A stretch of 64,000 nucleotides of DNA from Defluviimonas sp. SAOS-178_SWC (GTDB taxonomy: Bacteria; Pseudomonadota; Alphaproteobacteria; Rhodobacterales; Rhodobacteraceae), in assembly GCF_039830135.1 (NCBI RefSeq), contig NZ_CP156081.1:1598001-1662000 (forward strand), written 5' to 3'. Position 1 is the first letter of the stretch. Each line of letters starts with the position of its first letter. Under the pieces are notes generated by a model. The model was not told where the DNA came from. It saw only the letters and a list, made by a program, of their open reading frames with translations, and did no database searches. This document shows, one piece after another, positions 25,146 to 33,467 of the stretch. A program made the position numbers and the translations under genes.

Positions 25146-26504
25146 TCAGCGATAGGTGACTTGCTTGACCGCCGCCACGACCTCGTCGGAGGTTACGAGC
25201 GCCAGCTTTTCGAGGTTCGCCGCATAGGGCATCGGCACGTCCTTGCCCGTGCAGTTGATGACCGGCGCGTCGAGGTAGTCGAACGCCTCCTGCATCAGAA
25301 CCGCCGAGATGTGGTTGCCGATCGAGCAGACCGGCCAGCCTTCCTCGACCGTCACGCAGCGATTGGTCTTCATCACCGAACTGACAACCGTCGCCGTGTC
25401 GATCGGGCGCAGCGTGCGCAGGTCGATCACCTCGGCACTGACGCCTTCGGCGGCGAGCTTGTCGGCCGCTTCCAGCGTGTGGGTCATGCCGATGCCGAAG
25501 CTGACGAGCGTCACGTCCGTGCCCTCGCGCCAGATCTTCGCCTTGCCGAAGGGGATGGTGAAGTCCTCGATGTCCGGCACTTCGAAGCTCCGGCCGTAGA
25601 GGATCTCGTTCTCGAGGAAGATCACCGGGTTCGGATCGCGGATCGCGGTCTTCAGAAGGCCCTTGGCGTCCGCCGCGGAATAGGGCTGCACGACCTTGAG
25701 GCCGGGAATCTGCGCGTACCAGGCGGCATAGTCCTGGCTGTGCTGGGCGGCGACGCGGGCAGCCGCGCCATTGGGGCCGCGGAAGACGATCGGGCAGCCC
25801 ATCTGGCCGCCGGACATGTAAAGCGTCTTGGCGGCAGAGTTGATGATCTGGTCGATCGCCTGCATCGCGAAGTTGAAGGTCATGAACTCGACGATGGGGC
25901 GAAGGCCGCCGAACGCGGATCCGACCGCGATGCCGGCGAAGCCATGCTCGGTGATCGGAGTGTCGATCACGCGCTTCGGCCCGAACTGGTCGAGAAGCCC
26001 TTGGCTGATCTTGTAGGCGCCCTGATATTCGCCGACTTCCTCGCCCATGAGGTAGACATCGCCGTCGCGCGACATCTCCTCGGCCATCGCTTCGCGGAGC
26101 GCCTCGCGCACCGTCATCGTCTTCATCGCCGTGCCTTCTGGCCAGTCGGGCGAGGTGTCGGCCTTCGGCGCCGCCGGTGCCGCGGCGGCTGCCGCAGGGG
26201 CAGGGGCCGGCGCCGCGGCCGGAGCCGCCGCTTTCGGCGCGGTCACGGCCTCGGCGCTTTCGCCTTCCTCGACGAGGACGGCGATGGGCGTGTTGACCTT
26301 CACACCCTCGGTGCCCTCGGCGATCAGGATCTTGCCGACGATGCCTTCATCGACCGCCTCGAACTCCATCGTCGCCTTGTCGGTCTCGATCTCGGCGAGG
26401 ATCTGGCCGGACGATACGGAGTCGCCCTCCTTCACCAGCCATTTCGCAAGTTTGCCTTCCTCCATCGTGGGCGACAGGGCGGGCATAAGAATTTCGGTTG
26501 CCAT
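25146..26504 (-). CDS. pdhB: Pyruvate dehydrogenase E1 beta with fused lipoyl domain
   Basis: Beta subunit of the thiamine-diphosphate E1. Residues 1-80 form a lipoyl domain (Lys in [12 protein letters not shown]), then an Ala/Pro linker of about 40 residues, then the E1-beta body from [16 protein letters not shown], including [19 protein letters not shown] and the [19 protein letters not shown] block. A lipoyl domain on E1 beta is unusual in bacteria generally but known for alphaproteobacteria such as Sinorhizobium and Rhodobacter. The domain differs from that of E2 at only about ten positions, which suggests duplication with homogenisation. 452 residues; complete. Confidence 0.96.
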   Translation of the reverse strand: MATEILMPALSPTMEEGKLAKWLVKEGDSVSSGQILAEIETDKATMEFEAVDEGIVGKILIAEGTEGVKVNTPIAVLVEEGESAEAVTAPKAAAPAAAPAPAPAAAAAAPAAPKADTSPDWPEGTAMKTMTVREALREAMAEEMSRDGDVYLMGEEVGEYQGAYKISQGLLDQFGPKRVIDTPITEHGFAGIAVGSAFGGLRPIVEFMTFNFAMQAIDQIINSAAKTLYMSGGQMGCPIVFRGPNGAAARVAAQHSQDYAAWYAQIPGLKVVQPYSAADAKGLLKTAIRDPNPVIFLENEILYGRSFEVPDIEDFTIPFGKAKIWREGTDVTLVSFGIGMTHTLEAADKLAAEGVSAEVIDLRTLRPIDTATVVSSVMKTNRCVTVEEGWPVCSIGNHISAVLMQEAFDYLDAPVINCTGKDVPMPYAANLEKLALVTSDEVVAAVKQVTYR

Positions 26505-26517
26505 GATGCTGTCCCCC

Positions 26518-27507
26518 TCAGGCGTAAATGTCGGTCCAAAGCTCCTCGAGCGCGGGCTCGGGGCTTTCCTTGGCGTATTCCGCCGCCTCGTTCACGATGG
26601 CCTTGATCTCCTTGTCGATGGCCTTGAGGTCATCGTCGGTGGCGTGGCCTCCCTGAAGAAGAAGCTCGCGCACGTGCTCGATCGCGTCGCGCTCCTCGCG
26701 CATCTTCTGGACTTCCTCGCGGCTGCGGTATTTCGCGGGGTCGGACATCGAATGGCCGCGATAGCGGTAGGTCATGACTTCGAGGATGTAGGGGCCCTTG
26801 CCGGCCCGGCAGTGGGCGACCGCCTTCTCGCTCGCGGCCTTGACCGCGAGAACGTCCATGCCGTCGACCTGCTCGCCGGGAATACCGTAGGCCTGGCCGC
26901 GCCCGAACAGCGTCACCGACTTCGTCGAGCGCTTCATGGAAGTGCCCATCGCGTACTGGTTGTTCTCGATCACGAAGATCACCGGCAGATCCCAGAGCTC
27001 GGCCATGTTGTAGGTCTCGTAGACCTGGCCCTGGTTCGCCGCGCCGTCGCCGAAATAGGCGAAGGTCACGCGCTTGTTGTCCTTGTACTTGTCCGCGAAG
27101 GCGAGACCGGCGCCGAGCGGCACCTGCGCGCCGACGATGCCGTGGCCGCCGTAGAAATGCTTTTCCTTGGAGAACATGTGCATGGAGCCGCCCTTGCCCT
27201 TCGACAGGCCGCCCTCGCGGCCGGTCAGTTCGGCCATGACACCCTTGGGATCCATGCCGCAGGCGAGCATGTGGCCGTGGTCGCGGTAGGAAGTGATGCG
27301 CTTGTCACCTTCCTCTGCGGCGGCTTCGAGCCCGACGACGACGGCTTCCTGGCCGATATAGAGGTGGCAGAACCCGCCGATCAGACCCATCCCGTACAGC
27401 TGCCCCGCCTTTTCCTCGAATCGGCGGATGAGCAGCATCTCCCGGTAGTATTTCAGAAGATCTTCCTTGGACGTGTTTGATTTATCGGCACTTTTTCGTG
27501 CAGCCAT
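26518..27507 (-). CDS. pdhA: Pyruvate dehydrogenase E1 alpha
   Basis: Decarboxylates pyruvate with thiamine diphosphate, together with E1 beta. The 329-residue protein carries the ThDP motif as [20 protein letters not shown]...ENNQY (separate pieces [10 protein letters not shown] and [12 protein letters not shown]). Other conserved pieces are [21 protein letters not shown] and the phosphorylation-loop-like [16 protein letters not shown]. It is the first gene of the operon and is preceded by an 18-bp palindrome (27535-27552) next to an AT-rich -10-like box. Confidence 0.97.
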   Translation of the reverse strand: MAARKSADKSNTSKEDLLKYYREMLLIRRFEEKAGQLYGMGLIGGFCHLYIGQEAVVVGLEAAAEEGDKRITSYRDHGHMLACGMDPKGVMAELTGREGGLSKGKGGSMHMFSKEKHFYGGHGIVGAQVPLGAGLAFADKYKDNKRVTFAYFGDGAANQGQVYETYNMAELWDLPVIFVIENNQYAMGTSMKRSTKSVTLFGRGQAYGIPGEQVDGMDVLAVKAASEKAVAHCRAGKGPYILEVMTYRYRGHSMSDPAKYRSREEVQKMREERDAIEHVRELLLQGGHATDDDLKAIDKEIKAIVNEAAEYAKESPEPALEELWTDIYA

Positions 27508-27534
27508 CCCTGCGACCTCCCAATGACGAAAAGA

Positions 27535-27552
27535 TAGTTCAACGTTAAACTA
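27535..27552 (-). promoter_or_regulatory. Palindromic operator candidate upstream of pdhA
   Basis: TAGTTCAACGTTAAACTA is an 18-bp palindrome with one mismatched pair and a central AACGTT, 28 bp upstream of the pdhA start. On the minus strand it directly follows a TATAAA box, so a bound regulator would sit at the start site. The central CG is reminiscent of LacI-family operators; the regulator is unknown. Confidence 0.5.
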
Positions 27553-27645
27553 ATTTATACTGCAATTGCGGATGAATCGCGAGAGTTTTTTCGCGGAGGA
27601 TATGGCCCCCGCTCCGGTTCGCCACGCGGGCGAGCGCGGCGGGCC

Positions 27646-27696
27646 GGAGTGGGGGCGCTGCCCCCACTCCCCCGGAGTATTTTCGAACAGAAGAAG
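27646..27696 (+). repeat. Intergenic repeat family A, copy 2
   Basis: Hairpin of 11-bp arms (27646-27656 with 27660-27670, loop GCT) followed by CCCGGAGTATTTT and AACAGAAGAAG. Same structure as at 3817-3873. It separates the ftsB-like gene from pdhA. Confidence 0.8.
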
Positions 27697-27721
27697 GAGA
27701 GGAGATCGGCGCCGGCCTGGG

Positions 27722-28024
27722 TCAGTGGATGACGATTTCGTCCGAACGGATGAGGCCGAGCACGTCGCGGGCGCGCTCGTCCAGAAGGTCGAGGTCGAGG
27801 TAGTCGTCCGACATCCGGTGCGTCAGGTTCTCCATCCGCGCCACTTCGAGGCGGAGCACGTCGCGTTCGCGGGTCAGGGTTTCCTTCTCGGCCGTGGCCT
27901 GGACCCGGCGGAAGACGCCGAAATCGCCCTGCACGGCGGCGAAGGTGAAATAGAAACCGAGGCAGCCGGCGCCGGCGGTGTACAGCACCATGCCCAGGGT
28001 CGGACGTCTGCGCGCTACGCTCAT
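27722..28024 (-). CDS. FtsB/DivIC-like septum formation initiator
   Basis: A small bitopic divisome protein that links FtsQ and FtsL and helps activate septal wall synthesis. The 100-residue product has a short cytoplasmic basic start (MSVARRRPTLG), one membrane segment (MVLYTAGAGCLGFYFTFAAV) and a periplasmic coiled coil (VQATAEKETLTRERDVLRLE, VARMENLTHRMSDDYLDLDL). The ERARDVLGL motif and the DEIVI end are characteristic of the family. It lies just upstream of pdhA on the same strand, a recurrent neighbour in alphaproteobacteria. Confidence 0.85.
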   Translation of the reverse strand: MSVARRRPTLGMVLYTAGAGCLGFYFTFAAVQGDFGVFRRVQATAEKETLTRERDVLRLEVARMENLTHRMSDDYLDLDLLDERARDVLGLIRSDEIVIH

Positions 28025-28083
28025 CTACTGCCTCTTCGGACCGCCTCTCGCGGGCGGGTGACGAGAATCATCGCATAGCGGAT

Positions 28084-28117
28084 TCGCGAAGGGAATCCCC
28101 CTTCGCGACATTTTTTT
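28084..28117 (+). terminator. Hairpin with plus-strand T run between ftsB-like gene and fbaB
   Basis: TCGCGAAGGG (28084-28093) and CCCTTCGCGA (28099-28108) form a perfect 10-bp stem; the plus strand then reads CA and seven T. The T run fits plus-strand termination although both flanking genes are on the minus strand, where it would act as a hairpin without a U tail after fbaB. Confidence 0.6.
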
Positions 28118-28132
28118 ACGGGATCAGCGCGG

Positions 28133-29026
28133 TCAGCCCGCGACCGAGGCGTCGTAGATGCTCTGGATCGTCGCGTCGAGCGTCGCGTCGAACTCCGCGT
28201 CGCTCTGCCGGGCGGAAAGCCCCTCGGTCAGGGCGCGGGAGAAGCTGGCGATGACGCCGGTATTCCGGGCCAGAAGCGCGTTCGCCTCCTCCCGGCTGTA
28301 GCCGCCCGAGAGCGCCACGACCCGCATCACCCGCGGGTGATCGACGAGCGGCTTGTAGAGGTTGGCCTTCGTCGGCAGCGTCAGCTTCAGCATCACCTCC
28401 TGGCCTTCGGGCAGGGCGTCGAGGTTCTGCTTCAACTCGGCCAGAAGAATGTCCTCGGCTTCCGCCTTGTCGGCGATGGAAATCGTGACCTCAGGTTCGA
28501 TGATCGGCACCAGCCCGTGGCTGAGAACCTGCTTCGCGAGATCGAATTGCTGGGCGACGTTGGCGGCGATTCCGGCGGGCGAGGCCGCGTCGATGACCGA
28601 GCGTTCCTTGGTCCCGAAGATCCCCGCCGCGACCGCGCGCTTCAAGAGCGCGTCGAGCCCCGGGATCGGCTTCAGAAGGCGAACGCCGTCGGCCTCGTCC
28701 TCCAGCCCCTTGTCGATCTTCAGGAACGGCACCACGCCGCGCTCTTCCCACAGATAGGTCGCCGCCGGCTTGCCGCCGATCACGCCGTCCATCGTCTTCT
28801 CGAAGAGGATCGCGCCGATCACGCGCTTGCCGGTGAAGGCGGGCGCGGTGGCGATACGCGACCGCATCTGGTGGATGAGGCCGTACATCTCCTCGTCGGT
28901 CTTCCAGGCATCGGCGCCGATCCCGTAGAGCTTCAGCGCCTTTGGAGTCGAGCCGCCGCTCTGATCGAGGGCCGCGATGAAGCCCTTGCCCGAACGCATC
29001 TGTTCCGCCTGCTTTTGCCGTGACAT
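28133..29026 (-). CDS. fbaB: Fructose-bisphosphate aldolase, class I
   Basis: Schiff-base aldolase of glycolysis and gluconeogenesis. The 297-residue protein starts [20 protein letters not shown] and contains [22 protein letters not shown] and [20 protein letters not shown] and the Schiff-base lysine region [12 protein letters not shown] follow. [14 protein letters not shown] provides the phosphate-binding loop. It belongs to the short class I type with a PEVTI motif, not to the metal-dependent class II. It lies downstream of pgk on the same strand with a 231-bp gap that contains a long hairpin. Confidence 0.93.
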   Translation of the reverse strand: MSRQKQAEQMRSGKGFIAALDQSGGSTPKALKLYGIGADAWKTDEEMYGLIHQMRSRIATAPAFTGKRVIGAILFEKTMDGVIGGKPAATYLWEERGVVPFLKIDKGLEDEADGVRLLKPIPGLDALLKRAVAAGIFGTKERSVIDAASPAGIAANVAQQFDLAKQVLSHGLVPIIEPEVTISIADKAEAEDILLAELKQNLDALPEGQEVMLKLTLPTKANLYKPLVDHPRVMRVVALSGGYSREEANALLARNTGVIASFSRALTEGLSARQSDAEFDATLDATIQSIYDASVAG

Positions 29027-29042
29027 TTCGACCTCCGCTGAT

Positions 29043-29080
29043 ACCCGTTGAAAAGGCGCAATCGCCCCGTTTCAACGGGT
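29043..29080 (-). promoter_or_regulatory. Long inverted repeat just upstream of fbaB
   Basis: ACCCGTTGAAA (29043-29053) and TTTCAACGGGT (29070-29080) are perfect 11-bp arms, with an inner GGCG/CGCC stem (29055-29058, 29063-29066). It lies 16 to 54 bp before the fbaB start, suiting an operator or a 5' leader hairpin. The remaining 29081-29257 shows no gene. Confidence 0.6.
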
Positions 29081-29257
29081 TCTAGGCGAGTGGATCGGGC
29101 CATGCAAATGTGGTGGCGCTAACGCCCACGGGTTGCGGTCGGATTTGGAAACAATGCGCCGTCCGCGACGCGGGAACGGCATTTCGCAAGGATAGCGTCG
29201 GGAGGGGACGCCTCCCGCAGATCGGGCTGCCGGCCGGTCCGAAAACCGACCGGGGCG

Positions 29258-30448
29258 CTATGCCTCGAGCGCCGCGACGCCGGGCAGAACCTTGCCTTCC
29301 ATCCATTCGAGGAAGGCGCCCCCGGCGGTGGAGATATAGGTGAAATCCTCCGCGACGCCGGCCTTGTTGAGTGCCGCGACCGTATCGCCGCCGCCCGCGA
29401 CCGAGACGAGCCGGCCGCCGCGTGTCAGCTCGGCCGCCTTGCGGGCGGCCGCGTTCGTCGCCGCGTCGAACGGCTCGATCTCGAAGGCGCCAAGGGGGCC
29501 GTTCCAGATCAGCGTCCGGCAGCGGGCGAAGACCTCGGCGATGCGGTCGACCGTCTCCGGCCCGGCATCGAGGATCATGGCATCGGCCGGACAGGCATCG
29601 GCGGCGACAGTCTCGTTCGCGGCCCCCGCCTTGAATTCCCGCGCGACGACGACATCGACCGGCAGTTCGATGGCGCAGCCGGCCGCTTTCGCCTTCTCGA
29701 GGATCGAGCGGGCCGTGTCGGCCATGTCTCGCTCGGCGAGCGAGGCGCCCACCTCGATCCCTTGGGCGACGAGGAAGGTGTTGGCCATGCCGCCGCCGAT
29801 CACGAGGTGATCGACCTTGGCGACGAGGTTGCCGAGAAGGTCGAGCTTGGTCGAGACCTTCGCGCCGCCGACGATCGCGACGACCGGGCGCTCCGGATCG
29901 CCGAGGGCGGCGTTCAGCGCCTTCAACTCGGCTTCCATCAGCCGCCCGGCGCAGGACGGCATCAGATGCGCGATCCCCTCGGTCGAGGCATGGGCGCGGT
30001 GTGCGGCCGAAAAGGCGTCGTTCACATAGACCTTGCCAAGCGCGGCGAGCCCCGCCGCCATCGCCGGGTCGTTCTTTTCCTCGCCGGGATGGAAGCGGGT
30101 GTTTTCGAGAAGGAGGACATCGCCCGCTTGCATTGCCGCTACGGCCTTCTTGGCCGGCGCGCCGATGCAATCCTCGGCGAACCCGACTTTCTGGCCCAGG
30201 GCGGCCTCCAGCGCCGGCAGGACCACCTTCAGGCTCATCTCCGGCACGACCTGCCCTTTCGGCCGGCCGAAATGCGCCAGGAGAACCGGCTTGCCGCCCT
30301 TGGCCTGGATATCCTTGATGGTCGGGACGATCTTCTCGATCCGCGTCGCGTCGGTGACTTTCCCGGCCTCGACCGGGACGTTGATGTCCACGCGGACAAG
30401 CACGGTCTTGTCCTTCATCTCCACGTCGTCGAGGCTTTTCCAGCTCAT
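29258..30448 (-). CDS. pgk: Phosphoglycerate kinase
   Basis: Interconverts 1,3-bisphosphoglycerate and 3-phosphoglycerate with ATP formation. The start at 30448 ([19 protein letters not shown]) is chosen over an in-frame upstream codon that adds 34 unconserved residues. The 396-residue protein carries [61 protein letters not shown], the hinge and the nucleotide-binding pieces [21 protein letters not shown] and [11 protein letters not shown]. Full length and intact. fbaB follows on the same strand. Confidence 0.97.
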   Translation of the reverse strand: MSWKSLDDVEMKDKTVLVRVDINVPVEAGKVTDATRIEKIVPTIKDIQAKGGKPVLLAHFGRPKGQVVPEMSLKVVLPALEAALGQKVGFAEDCIGAPAKKAVAAMQAGDVLLLENTRFHPGEEKNDPAMAAGLAALGKVYVNDAFSAAHRAHASTEGIAHLMPSCAGRLMEAELKALNAALGDPERPVVAIVGGAKVSTKLDLLGNLVAKVDHLVIGGGMANTFLVAQGIEVGASLAERDMADTARSILEKAKAAGCAIELPVDVVVAREFKAGAANETVAADACPADAMILDAGPETVDRIAEVFARCRTLIWNGPLGAFEIEPFDAATNAAARKAAELTRGGRLVSVAGGGDTVAALNKAGVAEDFTYISTAGGAFLEWMEGKVLPGVAALEA

Positions 30449-30597
30449 CAGGCGAATCCTTTGCGTCCCGGCGGTTTTTCGCGAATCTAGCCGTCGATAC
30501 ACGGCAAGCATAGGCGAAGCACGCCGATTGCGACGCTTTGCCCTTTTCATGTGCCTCCTGGCGCACTAGGTTCCGCGCAACATTCAAGGAGGCCGGA

Positions 30598-31104
30598 ATG
30601 GCAGAGATCAAGGATCCCGAAAACACGATCATCATGACGCTGAAAGGTGGCGACGTGGTGATCGAGCTTCTGCCCGATGTTGCGCCCAAGCACGCCGCAC
30701 GGATGAAGGAGCTCGCCCGGGCCGGCAAGTATGACAATGTCGCCTTTCACCGTGTGATCGAGGGCTTCATGGCCCAGACCGGCGACGTCCAGCACGCCAA
30801 TATGGAAAAGAACTACAATCCCGGCCGCTCCGGCACCGGCGGTTCTGACCTGCCGGACCTGCCGGCGGAGTTTTCCAAGCTTCCGCATGACCGTGGAACG
30901 CTCGGCGCCGCACGGTCACAGAACCCGAACTCGGCCAACAGCCAGTTCTTCATCAACTTCAAGGACAACCACTTCCTGAACGGCCAGTACACGGTCTACG
31001 GCCGGGTGATTTCCGGCATGGAGCATGTGGATGCGATCCAGCGCGGCGAGCCGCCCGCGAATCCCGACCGCATGATCGCCGTGAAGGTGGCTGCCGATGT
31101 CTGA
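30598..31104 (+). CDS. Peptidyl-prolyl cis-trans isomerase, cyclophilin type (cytoplasmic)
   Basis: Catalyses proline isomerisation during protein folding. Start at 30598 (MAEIKDPENTIIMTLKGGD) after a strong GGAGG site. The 168-residue protein has the cyclophilin pattern: YDNVAFHRVIEGFMAQTGDV (catalytic Arg and Phe/Met), GTLGAARSQNPNSANSQFFI, the NGQYTVYGRVISGME strand and a C-terminal basic end. There is no signal peptide, so it acts in the cytoplasm. It is followed, with 8 bp of overlap, by an exported paralogue, suggesting tandem duplication. Confidence 0.95.
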   Translation: MAEIKDPENTIIMTLKGGDVVIELLPDVAPKHAARMKELARAGKYDNVAFHRVIEGFMAQTGDVQHANMEKNYNPGRSGTGGSDLPDLPAEFSKLPHDRGTLGAARSQNPNSANSQFFINFKDNHFLNGQYTVYGRVISGMEHVDAIQRGEPPANPDRMIAVKVAADV

Positions 31105-31714
31105 CACGCGCGTCTTCGTCGGGGCGATGGCGGCCGGTCTTGCCGCGATCGGTGCGGCCGGTTTCCTCTACATGCAAAGCACACGGGGCGCCGTCGCGTC
31201 GGAGGACGGGCCGGGCCCGAACCTCGTGATCGAGGTGGCCGGAGAGGCCGCCAACGGCACGGTCGTCATCGACCTTCTGCCCGAGGTGGCGCCGAAGCAT
31301 GTCGCCCAGATCACCGAACTGGCGCGGACCGGCGCCTATGACAACGTGGTCTTTCACCGTGTTCTCGACGGGTTCATGGCGCAGACCGGCGACGTGAAGT
31401 TCGGCCGGTGGGGCGAGGATCTGTCGATGGCGGGCACCGGGAAGTCCGACCTGCCGAACATCCCGGCCGAGTTCTCCGACCTCTCGTTCCAGCGCGGCGT
31501 CGTCGGCATGGCGCGGTCCTCGAATCCCAACAGCGCGAATTCGCAATTCTTCATCATGTTCGCGCCGGGGGAATTCCTCAACGGTCAGTACACGGTCATC
31601 GGCCATGTGATTTCCGGCATGGAAGTGGTCGACGCGATCAAGAAGGGCGAGTCCGACCTCAACGGCGCCGTCGCCGATCCCGACCGCATGGTCCGCGTGA
31701 CGGTCGAGGAATAG
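31097..31714 (+). CDS. Peptidyl-prolyl cis-trans isomerase, cyclophilin type (exported)
   Basis: Second cyclophilin of the pair, 205 residues. An N-terminal hydrophobic segment ([20 protein letters not shown]) suggests a signal peptide or membrane anchor, placing the catalytic domain in the periplasm. The domain has YDNVVFHRVLDGFMAQTGDV, GVVGMARSSNPNSANSQFFI and NGQYTVIGHVISGMEVVDAI. It starts inside the upstream cyclophilin gene and ends 51 bp before a strong terminator, so the two form an operon covering both compartments. Confidence 0.92.
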   Translation: MSDTRVFVGAMAAGLAAIGAAGFLYMQSTRGAVASEDGPGPNLVIEVAGEAANGTVVIDLLPEVAPKHVAQITELARTGAYDNVVFHRVLDGFMAQTGDVKFGRWGEDLSMAGTGKSDLPNIPAEFSDLSFQRGVVGMARSSNPNSANSQFFIMFAPGEFLNGQYTVIGHVISGMEVVDAIKKGESDLNGAVADPDRMVRVTVEE

Positions 31715-31765
31715 CGCCCCGCCACTTTCGGGCGAAAGCGGTCTTCGGTCGCGTCGCAAATCCCC

Positions 31766-31798
31766 CCGCCCGGTCCAGACTGCCGGGCGGTTTTTTTT
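31766..31798 (+). terminator. Strong intrinsic terminator after the cyclophilin pair
   Basis: CCGCCCGG (31766-31773) and CCGGGCGG (31783-31790) pair perfectly, followed by eight T. Confidence 0.95.
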
Positions 31799-31848
31799 GT
31801 CCGTTCCCTGCATCATCGCCATTCTGGCTGCCTCGCGCCCGCCGAAGG

Positions 31849-32094
31849 TCAGAGGTCCAACCCTTCCGCCTCGATCAGCTCGGGCCCGTCATCGGCGATC
31901 CCGAACGGCCGGACCCGCCGGGTGATGTAGCGGCCGGTCCATCCCGTTCCCAACCGCTCGATCGCCTCTTCATCCGGCATCTCCCGGCCAAGCCACGGCA
32001 ACATCTCGTCCGCCGTCAGGATGACGGGTATGCGCGGATGCAGATCGGCGACCTGCGGATCGGCCGCGCGGTCGAAGCTTGCGATCGCTGTATT
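31849..32094 (-). pseudogene. SRAP-family (YedK/HMCES-like) gene, 3' fragment only
   Basis: SRAP proteins form covalent links with abasic sites in single-stranded DNA. Only a C-terminal part remains: VADLHPRIPVIL matches the family H-x-R-x-P-v-i-L segment with its conserved His, then DEMLPWLGREM and a tail ending DDGPELIEAEGLDL. The N-terminal catalytic Cys2 and the first two thirds (about 140 residues) are missing. Upstream of about 32094 the frame continues into sequence with no similarity to the family. It abuts the AT-richer segment at 32100-32740, marking a deletion or insertion junction. A short neo-ORF from 32187 is possible but unlikely to be functional. Confidence 0.6.
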
Positions 32095-32382
32095 GCCGCT
32101 CGGACAGCGTGCGTGGTCGTGGCGCAGCCGTGACGAACCTGTCCCATCGTGCTTCCTTCCCTTCCGTCGAAACGATCGCACCATCAAACCGTGGGATCAA
32201 ATATCTAGCGTTCGGGCAGCCCCCCAGTGCGAACGTCGACCTACCAGATGATATCGAGGCAGGTTATGAAGAAGCTGGCGCGACCGTGGCGGCGTCGCCA
32301 AGTGGCTCTGCCGCGCTCTGACGCCTTGGCATCCAGAAACGTTGCACGCATCTCGACGAGCCAGGCAAGAATATCGACGCCG

Positions 32383-32529
32383 ATGATGATCAGCGAACCA
32401 AAACGTGTCGAAGCGATCTATGCCAAGCTGCCCAAGAACAAACTCAAGCAGATAGATCAGCGCGACGGGACGCCTGCGGCCCTGATTGAAGCCCTGACAA
32501 CAAAAGGGCCTCCAGAAACCGAAACCTGA
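32383..32529 (+). CDS. Possible small protein (48 aa) in AT-richer segment
   Basis: ATG at 32383 (or 32386) opens MMISEPKRVEAIYAKLPKNK and ends with a TTKGPPETET tail. The codon use (AAA, AAC, ATA, ACA) is unlike the neighbours. A GTG at 32227 would give a 100-residue version. No ribosome site or family recognised; it may be a fragment of a foreign gene. Confidence 0.25.
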   Translation: MMISEPKRVEAIYAKLPKNKLKQIDQRDGTPAALIEALTTKGPPETET

Positions 32530-32546
32530 GCAACCACGGAAGTGCC

Positions 32547-32600
32547 CCGGAACTCCTGTTCCGGACGCGCCTACATGTCACGGGGAAAGGAGTTTCCCCG
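32547..32600. repeat. Two adjacent perfect hairpins
   Basis: CCGGAA/TTCCGG (32547-32552 and 32559-32564) and CGGGGAAA/TTTCCCCG (32581-32588 and 32593-32600) lie 16 bp apart. They could be terminators of a lost gene or part of a small mobile palindromic element. Confidence 0.5.
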
Positions 32601-32741
32601 CCGTGACTGGTCCCGATAGTTTAGCGCCCGTCGGTTTCCGAAAGGACGCGCAGGTGTCGGGTCCGCGCTGCCGCGCGCCACACCGTTGCATCGGTCATGA
32701 GGTTCCTTGCAGACAGGGCCGGCGTCTGGCGCGATCGCGTG

Positions 32742-33467
32742 TCAGGCCGTGCTGCCGCCGTCGACCGTCACGACCGTGCCGGTGATCTTTCCCGCCTCGG
32801 GGCCAAGAAGATAAGCGACCGCGCCGGCCGCATCCTCGGGCGCGGCGAGGCCGAGCGTGGCGCGGCGGCGGATCGAGGCCATCTTGTGGACGTCAAGGCC
32901 GCTCGTCATTTCGGTTTCCATGTAGCCCGGCGCAACGCAGTTGACGGTGATGTCGCGCTTGCCCAGCTCGCGCGACAGCGACCGCGTCATGCCTTCGAGG
33001 CCGGCTTTCGACGCCGCATACGCGGCAAGGCCGTTGAAGCCGGTGGAGGCGATGATCGAGGAGATGTTGACGATCCGTCCCTCGCGCGCGGAGAGCATCC
33101 CGCGCGAGGCGTATTTCGTCAGGATCAGCGGCGCGGTCAGGTTGACGGCAAGCACCTTCTCGATATCGCTCCGGTGCATCGTCGCGAGGACCCCGTCGGT
33201 GCCGATTGCGGCGTTGTTGACGAGGCCCCAGAGCGTGCCGTGCCGCGACGTGATATCGCCCACGAGGTCGGGAATGATCCCGACATCCGAAAGGTCGGTC
33301 TGAATGAATTCGGCGCGACCGTCGCTGGCCTCCACCAGCGCGCGGTACTCGTCGCTGTAGCCGCGGGCCGTGCCGACGACCCGGTAGGGCGTGGTATCGG
33401 CAAGAAGCCGGCGCGCGATGGCCAGGCCAAGGCCACGGGAGACACCTGTCACCAGAACGGTTTTCAT
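32742..33467 (-). CDS. FabG-like short-chain reductase of the acyl cassette
   Basis: An NAD(P)-dependent oxidoreductase, probably reducing a 3-oxoacyl group on the cassette carrier protein. Start at 33467 (MKTVLVTGVSRGLGLAIARR), inside the end of the ligase gene. The 241-residue protein has TGVSRGLG, LVNNAAIGTDG, the serine in NISSIIASTG, and the Tyr-Lys pair in YAASKAGLEGM. Further segments are NCVAPGYMETEMT and the C-terminal GTVVTVDGGSTA. These make it closer to FabG than to sugar or steroid reductases. It is the last gene of a four-gene minus-strand operon. The actual substrate is unknown. Confidence 0.85.
   Translation of the reverse strand: MKTVLVTGVSRGLGLAIARRLLADTTPYRVVGTARGYSDEYRALVEASDGRAEFIQTDLSDVGIIPDLVGDITSRHGTLWGLVNNAAIGTDGVLATMHRSDIEKVLAVNLTAPLILTKYASRGMLSAREGRIVNISSIIASTGFNGLAAYAASKAGLEGMTRSLSRELGKRDITVNCVAPGYMETEMTSGLDVHKMASIRRRATLGLAAPEDAAGAVAYLLGPEAGKITGTVVTVDGGSTA

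Larger units (their letters stand above)
32100..32741. other. AT-richer segment without a convincing gene
   Basis: About 640 bp between the SRAP fragment and the SDR gene. Stretches such as 32170-32215 and 32380-32530 are visibly richer in A and T and in AAA and ATA codons than the surroundings. One small frame (32383-32529) and two perfect hairpins are noted separately. No transposase, integrase or tRNA is seen. It looks like a remnant of transferred DNA. Confidence 0.55.

Noticed and set aside
25161..27480. Long plus-strand frames opposite pdhB and pdhA
   Set aside because: Low-complexity His/Arg/Asp-rich translations typical of the complement of coding sequence; pdh genes on the minus strand are unambiguous.
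28491..30737. Long minus-strand frames of 194 and 551 codons overlapping fbaB and pgk
   Set aside because: Shifted-frame shadows; the real genes carry complete enzyme motifs in another frame.
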